Shown piece after piece: positions 1-5,112 of a DNA stretch of 5,112 bases; position 1 is the first letter of the stretch; the number at the start of each line of letters is the position of its first letter. Source of the DNA: Ulvibacterium sp039819225 (GTDB lineage Bacteria > Bacteroidota > Bacteroidia > Flavobacteriales > Flavobacteriaceae); contig JBCBSN010000292.1 in NCBI GenBank assembly GCA_039819225.1, forward strand, positions 1-5,112, read 5' to 3'. The position numbers and the translations under genes were made by a program. The notes under the pieces are model-generated. The model did not search any database and was not told the DNA's origin. It saw only the letters and a program-made list of their open reading frames with translations.

Positions 1-23
1 GTTTTTTGAGTTTTCACTACAAT

Positions 24-44
24 GCCCCTGATACCTTCAGGGGC
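24..44. terminator. Hairpin, likely transcription terminator after the DUF255 gene
   Basis: A perfect 8-bp inverted repeat (GCCCCTGA at 24-31 and TCAGGGGC at 37-44) encloses a 5-nt loop. It begins 15 nt beyond the stop codon of the minus-strand gene, the usual place for a terminator. The T-rich tail is better on the plus strand (TTTGTT right after the stem) than on the minus strand (ATTGTAGTG), so it may be bidirectional, or may mainly end a plus-strand gene coming from beyond the left edge. The stem is seen directly; the terminator role is inferred. Confidence 0.55.
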
Positions 45-59
45 TTTGTTATCCAAGGA

Positions 60-2162
60 CTAAGGCAATCCTAGCTGAACAAGGGCCTCTTCCACGGTTT
101 CTACGGGTAGTTTACAACTGCTGTTCTGGCATACAAAGATGGCCGTGTCCCAATCCGAATACCTATCCTCAAAAAGAGGAAGATCACTCTCGGAGGTGCT
201 TCCCACCACCAAGGTGTTGGGAATAAAGCGGTAGTTAAGATCCTGGACCAAGGGACCGGCGTTCCTGCCCACAACGGCAATTTCATAATAGGGATGGGTA
301 GTATTAAGGAGCAAGGCGTTCCATTTGGCATAGCCCCAGGCACTCCTTTTTAAATCTGGCGTCACGGAAGAAAGCATGGTCTTTGCTTTTTTCAGAAAAT
401 CGGTATCATATAGGATATGCCCCAACCGAAACAGGTTATGCGCCATAACGGCATTGGGCGATGGCAGTTTGCCGTCATTGGTTTTGATAATCCTAGAAAT
501 GAGTTGATCCTTGTCCTTAGTAAACCGGAACATTCCGGAGGTCTCGTCCAAAAACAGGTTCATAGCCGTTTCCGTCAATTCTTGGGAAAACTCCAGATAG
601 CCCACGTCCATGGTAACTTCATACAAATCAAGGGAGGCATCGGCAAGAAAAGTATAGTCCTCCAAAAACCCAGGAATAGGTTTGCCCCCTTTCTTGTAAG
701 AATGGATCAATTGTCCCCGGTCATAACTTTTGCTTTTCAGAAACCCGAAGATAGCTTTGGCCTTTTCTAGATGTTCCTTTTGGCCAAAAGCTTTGTAGGC
801 ATCCACAAAGCCTTGGATCAGCAGGGCGTTCCAAGAGGTAATGATCTTATCGTCCAGATTGGGGAGTACCCTATTTCTCCTGGCCTCCAGAAGCAGTTTT
901 CGCCACTTTTCCTTTCGTGTGCTTAAATCATCTATGGATATGCCATTGGCCTTGGAAAAATCCATATCGGTCACCGACCTATGGAGCACATAGGCATCAT
1001 CTTCCCAAACGGTTTCTTTACGGATGTTATAGTACTTGGAGAACAGTTCATAATCCTTTCCCAAAAGAGGTTGAAGCTCTTCTTGTGTCCAAATGTAATA
1101 CTTCCCTTCTTCCCCCTCGCTTTCTGCATCCATGGCGGCATAATACCCTCCTTCCGTATACTTCATCCTATCTTCAAGGAAAGCTATGGTACGCAATACA
1201 ACACTGCGGTATTCCTCATTCTTATACCTTACATATGCCTTTGAAAAAAGGCTGAGTGCCTGGGCGTTGTCGTATAACATCTTCTCAAAATGGGGCACTT
1301 TCCATTGCGTGTCCGTACTATATCGAAAAAAACCACCTTCAATAGGATCGTAAATCCCGCCCAAAATGGTCTTGTCCAGCGTATTCCTAACATGAGTTCC
1401 TGCCAAGTTATTGCCGGAAAGGGCGGCATAGTCCATAAGAAAATCCAGGTTCCCGGGAATAAGGAATTTCTGTGTCCCCCGGTCGGCACCCCACTCCAAA
1501 TCCCAATTCGGTCTCCAATTTTCTACGCTCTCATTAAGGGTAGTAATGGAAAGCGTTTCAAAATCCGTCGATGGCCTAATCCTATTGGCTTCCTGGATGC
1601 CTTGTGTCACCATATCCGAATATTCCGCGGCTTTTTCCGGATCGTTTTTGTACATGGCGCTAACCTTGGACAAGACTTGCATCCATTGATCTTTGGTATG
1701 ATAGGTATTACCGTACAAGGGTTTTCCATTGGGCAATGCAATAATGTTAAGGGGCCATCCCGTATTACTATCCGTCAATTGGGCAAAGGTCTGGTAAATC
1801 GTATCGATATCCGGCCGCTCCTCCCGATCCACCTTAATACTTATGAAGTCTTGGTTCATGATCTGTGCCACCTCCTCATCCTCAAAGGTCTCCTCCTCCA
1901 TAACATGGCACCAATGGCAAGTAGAATATCCGATGCTAATCAATATGAGCTTATCCTTCTTTTTGGCATCCTCCAAGACAGTTTGGTTCCAGGGTCTCCA
2001 ATTTACCGGATTATGGGCATGCTGCAAGAGGTAGGGACTGGTCTCATGAATCAGGGCATTAGTAAATTTATGGGCCGTACCCAATGCCTTTTGGGTATTT
2101 TCCTGACAGGACCCGATCGCAAAAAGAATAAGGCTCAGGACGACAAAAAAACGGTTCTTCAT
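60..2162 (-). CDS. DUF255 / SPATA20 / YyaL-family thioredoxin-domain lipoprotein
   Basis: This is a 700-residue protein, a normal length for the YyaL/SPATA20 family once the signal is included. Residues 1-19 look like a lipoprotein signal: MKNR, a hydrophobic run, then the lipobox I-G-S-C with Cys19 as the lipidation site. The thioredoxin-like domain (about 35-165) has the family hallmark SPYLLQHAHNPVNW (42-55), the CHWC pair (Cys82, Cys85) and KVDREERPD (110-118). The rest resembles the alpha/alpha-barrel of N-acylglucosamine 2-epimerase-like proteins, with GGIYD (268-272), VPHFEKMLYDNAQ (289-301), AMDAESEG (343-350) and LDDKIITSWNA (436-446). The family's activity is not established; a redox or sugar-related role is a guess. 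I chose the ATG at 2162 rather than the TTG one codon upstream because it opens a standard signal peptide; no Shine-Dalgarno sequence is visible, as is usual in Bacteroidota. Envelope location is inferred from the signal, and the residues after the Cys (QENTQ) lack the strongly acidic run typical of surface-export signals, so a periplasm-facing anchor is more likely. It lies 66 bp downstream of the esterase gene and may share its transcript. Confidence 0.93.
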   Translation of the reverse strand: MKNRFFVVLSLILFAIGSCQENTQKALGTAHKFTNALIHETSPYLLQHAHNPVNWRPWNQTVLEDAKKKDKLILISIGYSTCHWCHVMEEETFEDEEVAQIMNQDFISIKVDREERPDIDTIYQTFAQLTDSNTGWPLNIIALPNGKPLYGNTYHTKDQWMQVLSKVSAMYKNDPEKAAEYSDMVTQGIQEANRIRPSTDFETLSITTLNESVENWRPNWDLEWGADRGTQKFLIPGNLDFLMDYAALSGNNLAGTHVRNTLDKTILGGIYDPIEGGFFRYSTDTQWKVPHFEKMLYDNAQALSLFSKAYVRYKNEEYRSVVLRTIAFLEDRMKYTEGGYYAAMDAESEGEEGKYYIWTQEELQPLLGKDYELFSKYYNIRKETVWEDDAYVLHRSVTDMDFSKANGISIDDLSTRKEKWRKLLLEARRNRVLPNLDDKIITSWNALLIQGFVDAYKAFGQKEHLEKAKAIFGFLKSKSYDRGQLIHSYKKGGKPIPGFLEDYTFLADASLDLYEVTMDVGYLEFSQELTETAMNLFLDETSGMFRFTKDKDQLISRIIKTNDGKLPSPNAVMAHNLFRLGHILYDTDFLKKAKTMLSSVTPDLKRSAWGYAKWNALLLNTTHPYYEIAVVGRNAGPLVQDLNYRFIPNTLVVGSTSESDLPLFEDRYSDWDTAIFVCQNSSCKLPVETVEEALVQLGLP

Positions 2163-2228
2163 CAACTTATCTGTTACTATCCACCGCTAAAATACCGTTT
2201 TCGACTGTATTGGGGCGTTAAGGGACTC
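2163..2228 (-). other. 66-bp gap between the esterase and DUF255 genes
   Basis: On the minus strand this gap separates the esterase stop from the DUF255 start. I see no strong terminator and no full Bacteroidota promoter: a TATTTTAG box is the closest -7 match but has no TTG at a good distance. The simplest reading is read-through from the esterase gene, possibly with a weak internal promoter. This is inference from absence of signals. Confidence 0.35.
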
Positions 2229-3617
2229 TTATTGTTCTTCACTGCTAAAGGCCGAAGCCGGTAAACCGGCGGCGTTGAACAAATTAGGCTCTGCGTCATT
2301 GCGCCAAGCAAACCGTACCTGTTTTGGAGTTTTCACCTCTTTTGAGGATAGGATTAGGGTAGTATCCTGTATACGTGCCTTAGCAGGGTGGAACTGCCCG
2401 TCTTCCCCGGCAATTTCAAAATGGGTGATTTCCTTCCCTTTGGAAAAAAGGCCTTCTGAGTGGTCAAAACGTACCGTTATCTTTTTACCGGTAATGGTCA
2501 TTTCCTTGAACAAGGGTCCGTGCACCTCGGCTTCCATTTGTCCGTAATGTTCCTTTAGGGCGATGTTGGCCAAACGAAGTCCCACGTCCTGTTTGTTGGG
2601 TGGATGAATGTCATCAATGGTGGCAATATCACTGGTAACCACCATCCCACTTTTGGGAATCATGGAGAGTGCCCTTCGCTGCTGTTCCCGTATCAACACC
2701 CCAATCTCAGGAGAACCGTATTTATAGGGTGCGATCTGTACATAATAAAAAGGGAAGTCGTATCCCCAGGTTTCCCGCCAAGATGCCACCATTTTGGAAA
2801 ACAATTTGGCATAGGTATCCGGATTGGCCGTATTGGATTCGCCCTGGTACCAAATGGTGCCTGCAAGCGTATAGGGGATAATAGGATGTACTATGGCGTT
2901 GTAAAGCACCCCCGGAAGACCGGGTCGCCATTCGTTCTTCTGCACGGCCAAAGCAGCATCGGAAAGGTCACTATGTTCCTCGAACACGGATTTTGGGGTC
3001 CATAGTTCGGCGGGGGTTCCGCCCCAGGCATTATCAATAAGTCCTATGGGTACATTTAGTTCGCCCTGAAGCCTTCTGGCAAAAAAGTAGCCCACCGCGC
3101 TAAAACTTTTCATGGTATCCGGGCTACAGGCTTCCCAGGTGCCTGTTCCAGAGATATCCTCCTGAGGGAAATGGGAGGAGCGTCTGGGAATGGAGAACAA
3201 TCGAATTCGGGGATAATCGGCAGCATCGATTTCTGCCTGGGCATTGGTAATCCCGGCACCTGTAGTAGCACTCCATTCCATATTGGACTGCCCGGAACAA
3301 AGCCACACCTCTCCAATGAGAATGTCCTTTAGGAACAGCTCGCTTTCCCCTTTTATGGCAATTTCGTATGGTCCCCCAGCGTCGGGAGTGCTTAGGAATA
3401 CCTTCCATTTGGCATCGACTCCGGTTTTCACCACATACTCCTTTTGATCCCAACCGGTGATAATGGTTACTTCTTCGCGCAAGTTCCCCCATCCCCATAG
3501 GGCTACTTCCGTATTGCGTTGCAACACCATACCATCAGTAAAAATAGAGGGAAGCACCACCTTGGCGTATAAAAATTGAAGGTTAGAAAAAAACAGGAGT
3601 ACCAGTACGATTCTCAT
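2229..3617 (-). CDS. Secreted sialate O-acetylesterase-family SGNH esterase
   Basis: This 462-residue protein belongs to the sialate O-acetylesterase (SASA) family, serine esterases that remove acetyl groups from sugars. Residues 1-18 are a signal peptide (hydrophobic core, probable cut after LYA), followed by the family's N-terminal beta-rich section with MVLQR (30-34). Catalytic blocks are complete: GQSNME with nucleophile Ser111 (109-114), NAWGGTPAELW (196-206), WYQGESN (256-262), and DDIHPPNK with Asp335/336 and His338. It therefore looks active and periplasmic or secreted. The true substrate may be sialic acid or, more often in marine Bacteroidota, an acetylated plant or algal polysaccharide; the sequence cannot tell. 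I chose the ATG at 3617; a longer frame from a TTG at 3671 would add 18 residues ahead of the signal peptide and run through the probable promoter. It is transcribed divergently from the oxidoreductase gene, and the DUF255 gene follows on the same strand. Length is at the short end of the family, with no extra binding domain. Confidence 0.92.
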   Translation of the reverse strand: MRIVLVLLFFSNLQFLYAKVVLPSIFTDGMVLQRNTEVALWGWGNLREEVTIITGWDQKEYVVKTGVDAKWKVFLSTPDAGGPYEIAIKGESELFLKDILIGEVWLCSGQSNMEWSATTGAGITNAQAEIDAADYPRIRLFSIPRRSSHFPQEDISGTGTWEACSPDTMKSFSAVGYFFARRLQGELNVPIGLIDNAWGGTPAELWTPKSVFEEHSDLSDAALAVQKNEWRPGLPGVLYNAIVHPIIPYTLAGTIWYQGESNTANPDTYAKLFSKMVASWRETWGYDFPFYYVQIAPYKYGSPEIGVLIREQQRRALSMIPKSGMVVTSDIATIDDIHPPNKQDVGLRLANIALKEHYGQMEAEVHGPLFKEMTITGKKITVRFDHSEGLFSKGKEITHFEIAGEDGQFHPAKARIQDTTLILSSKEVKTPKQVRFAWRNDAEPNLFNAAGLPASAFSSEEQ

Positions 3618-3642
3618 GGAGCAAAGATTAAAAGTTAAACGA

Positions 3643-3671
3643 TAAATGTAAGGATTTAAAGGGGATTTCAA
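3643..3671 (-). promoter_or_regulatory. Probable promoter of the esterase gene
   Basis: Read on the minus strand there is a TTG (3671-3669), an 18-bp spacer, and TACATTTA (3650-3643), which matches the Bacteroidota -7 consensus TAnnTTTG at all but the last position. The spacing falls in the range reported for Flavobacterium promoters. Transcription would start near 3636, leaving about 20 nt of leader before the ATG at 3617, which supports that start. Seen as a motif match only. Confidence 0.4.
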
Positions 3672-3685
3672 TATCTTTAAAGGAT
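3655..3685. repeat. Direct repeat TTTAAAGG in the divergent promoter region
   Basis: TTTAAAGGGGAT (3655-3666) and TTTAAAGGAT (3676-3685) start exactly 21 bp apart, about two helical turns, so a regulator could contact both on one DNA face. The second copy sits in an imperfect palindrome, ATCTTTAAAGGAT (3673-3685). The pair overlaps the spacer of the esterase promoter and the presumed -7 box of the oxidoreductase gene, so one protein could control both. AT-rich intergenic DNA often yields such short repeats by chance. Confidence 0.3.
3672..3679 (+). promoter_or_regulatory. Possible -7 box for the oxidoreductase gene
   Basis: TATCTTTA differs from the Bacteroidota -7 consensus TAnnTTTG only at the last base and would place the transcript start near 3686, about 20 nt before the ATG. 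No TTG lies at the expected upstream distance, so the match is weak. Confidence 0.22.
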
Positions 3686-3705
3686 AACCACCAAGAAAAA
3701 GAAAA

Positions 3706-5064
3706 ATGGCTTATATAAATCGAAGAAGCTTTTTAAAAGGTACTACCGCAGCCATGGTACTGTCCTCTTTTGGAGCCTATGGGATAGACCTTATGCATAG
3801 TGCAAAACCCATCCGTGTGGGCCTTATTGGCAGTGGATGGTATGGGAAGAGCGATCTTTTCCGTTTGATCCAGGTAGCCCATGTAGAGGTAGTCTCCCTA
3901 TGCGATCCAGACCAACATATGCTCTCAGAGGCCGCGGATATGGTACAACTTCGCCAAAAATCGGGTAAAAAACCACGCCAATACGCCGATTACCGGACAA
4001 TGCTGGCGGAAAAGGATTTGGATCTGGTGCTCATTGGAAGTCCGGATCATTGGCATGCCTTACAAGGGATCGAAGCCATGAAATCCGGAGCGCACCTATA
4101 CCTTCAAAAACCTATTGGCGTGGATGTTATTGAAGGCGAAGCCTTGGTGGCGGCCGCTCGGAAGTATGGCAAAATTGCACAAATTGGTACCCAACGAAGA
4201 AGCACGCCCCACTTGATCGATGCCAAAAAAAGGATTGTGGATGCAGGGTTGCTCGGTACGATTTCCCATATCGAAATATGCTGTTACTACCATATGCGGG
4301 ACAGGGCCAATAGACCTGCGGTAGACATTCCGGATTTCTTTGATTACGACCTTTGGACAGGACCGGCCCGGTTGCGCGAATTTGATGGCTTGCCCCACCG
4401 GAGGTGGCGCGCCTTTATGGAATACGGCAACGGCATTGTTGGGGATATGTGTGTACATATGCTAGATACCGTCCGCTGGATGTTAAACCTAGGTTGGCCC
4501 AAAAGGATTACCTCTACGGGCGGGATTTTTGTCCAAAAAGAGGCCAAGGCCAATATAAGCGATACCCAGACGGCTATATTTGAGTTTGATGAACTCAGCT
4601 GCATTTGGAACCACCGTACCTGGGGAACCCCAGCGGATCCGGAATATCCCTGGGCCTTTAAAATCTATGGGGAAAAGGGCACTTTGGCGGGAAGTGTAAA
4701 AAAGGCCGATTTTATACCGAAAGGCGATGGAAAACCCATCCATTTTGATGTGCTGTACGAAAAGGAAAAATATCCGGGCGATCTTACCGAAAAGGGAATG
4801 GAACTACACGCCGCCCCGGCTACCCGATTGCATATGTTGGATTTGCTATCTGCCATGGATACGGGCAAAAAACCCGTAGCCGATATCCTAAACGGGCATA
4901 TTTCCACGGCAAGCTGTGTCCTGGCCAATATGTCCATGGCCCTGGAAAGGCCCCTGGTCTATGACCCTAAAAGCAGAACGGTACTTAACGATCCAGAAGC
5001 TACGACACTTTTACAAAGACCCTATAGGGAAGGCTGGGAACATCCCCTGCCCGAGATGTTCTAG
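3706..5064 (+). CDS. Tat-exported Gfo/Idh/MocA-family oxidoreductase
   Basis: This 452-residue protein is an NAD(P)-dependent oxidoreductase of the Gfo/Idh/MocA family, which acts on sugars, inositols and related polyols. The N-terminus has a twin-arginine motif, NRRSFLK (5-11), followed by a weakly hydrophobic stretch to about residue 26, so it should be exported folded with its cofactor bound. No clear AxA cleavage site is visible, so it may stay membrane-tethered. The Rossmann domain (about 36-160) shows GSGWYG (42-47, the dinucleotide-binding glycines), SPDHWHA (112-118) and QKP (134-136), where the family usually has EKP; Lys135, the conserved lysine, is kept. The C-terminal substrate domain includes IGTQRRS (160-166), LWTGPA (216-221) and DMCVHMLD (247-254), whose Asp247 and His251 match the usual active-site positions. 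Exact substrate is unknown. The ATG at 3706 is preceded by an A-rich leader (AAGAAAAAGAAAA), typical of Bacteroidota, and places the Tat motif correctly. It is divergent from the esterase gene, 88 bp away, suggesting a shared glycan-related task. Confidence 0.93.
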   Translation: MAYINRRSFLKGTTAAMVLSSFGAYGIDLMHSAKPIRVGLIGSGWYGKSDLFRLIQVAHVEVVSLCDPDQHMLSEAADMVQLRQKSGKKPRQYADYRTMLAEKDLDLVLIGSPDHWHALQGIEAMKSGAHLYLQKPIGVDVIEGEALVAAARKYGKIAQIGTQRRSTPHLIDAKKRIVDAGLLGTISHIEICCYYHMRDRANRPAVDIPDFFDYDLWTGPARLREFDGLPHRRWRAFMEYGNGIVGDMCVHMLDTVRWMLNLGWPKRITSTGGIFVQKEAKANISDTQTAIFEFDELSCIWNHRTWGTPADPEYPWAFKIYGEKGTLAGSVKKADFIPKGDGKPIHFDVLYEKEKYPGDLTEKGMELHAAPATRLHMLDLLSAMDTGKKPVADILNGHISTASCVLANMSMALERPLVYDPKSRTVLNDPEATTLLQRPYREGWEHPLPEMF

Positions 5065-5084
5065 TGCTATGTCAAGTTTATACT

Positions 5085-5107
5085 GCCGCATATATGATGC
5101 GCCTTTT
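5085..5107 (+). terminator. Weak hairpin after the oxidoreductase gene
   Basis: A 5-bp inverted repeat, CGCAT (5087-5091) and ATGCG (5097-5101), is followed by CCTTTT, 23 nt past the stop codon at 5064. The stem is short and the T run brief, and the window ends soon after, so this is only a candidate terminator. Nothing else is recognisable in 5065-5112. Confidence 0.2.
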
Positions 5108-5112
5108 GCGCC

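Noticed and set aside
2191..2211. A small inverted repeat (AATAC / GTATT) after the esterase stop codon, considered as a terminator.
   Set aside because: Only 5 AT-rich base pairs with an 11-nt loop and a very short T run; too weak to call.
1290..2264. A 324-codon open frame on the plus strand opposite the DUF255 gene.
   Set aside because: It lies wholly antisense to a gene with clear family motifs, runs past its start, has no recognisable domain and composition typical of a reverse-frame shadow.
3124..3498. A 124-codon minus-strand frame inside the esterase gene.
   Set aside because: It overlaps the catalytic Ser region of the esterase in another frame and shows no domain or start signal of its own.
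4096..4458. A 120-codon minus-strand frame opposite the oxidoreductase gene.
   Set aside because: Fully antisense to conserved motifs of the oxidoreductase, with no independent support.
5098..5112. Direct repeat TGCGCC at 5098-5103 and 5107-5112, considered as the start of a repeat array.
   Set aside because: Two 6-bp copies at the window edge; nothing else repeats and the rest is out of view.

Overview
The window reads as ordinary chromosome from a member of the Bacteroidota, most likely a marine-type Flavobacteriaceae. This is inferred from the protein families, a Bacteroidota-style lipoprotein signal, A-rich leaders without Shine-Dalgarno sequences, promoter-like elements of the TTG / TAnnTTTG class, and moderate GC by eye. 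The exact genus cannot be told from the sequence. About 94% of the window is covered by three intact protein genes. I see no RNA gene, mobile element, CRISPR array or frameshift.

Layout: positions 1-59 hold a short intergenic piece with a clean 8-bp hairpin next to the stop codon of the first gene. 60-2162 (minus) is a DUF255 / SPATA20 / YyaL-type protein (thioredoxin-like domain plus an alpha/alpha-barrel domain) that starts with a lipoprotein signal. After a 66-bp gap, 2229-3617 (minus) is a secreted SGNH esterase of the sialate O-acetylesterase family with its Ser and Asp/His motifs intact. An 88-bp divergent intergenic region (3618-3705) has promoter-like elements and a TTTAAAGG direct repeat spaced exactly 21 bp. 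3706-5064 (plus) is a Gfo/Idh/MocA-family oxidoreductase carrying a twin-arginine signal. The last 48 bp are non-coding as far as can be seen.

Functionally, all three products carry export signals. The esterase and the oxidoreductase are divergently transcribed from one short region and fit envelope-side carbohydrate processing: removal of O-acetyl groups from a glycan, and redox or rearrangement chemistry on a sugar. The DUF255 protein lies downstream of the esterase on the same strand and may be co-transcribed, but its biochemical role is not known. No SusC/SusD pair, glycoside hydrolase or regulator is inside the window, so membership of a polysaccharide utilisation locus cannot be decided here.

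I did not find a convincing undescribed system. The points most worth a second look are the lipoprotein form of the DUF255 protein with a changed loop motif, the QKP variant in the exported oxidoreductase, the spaced repeat in the divergent promoter region, and two start codons that differ from the longest reading frame.
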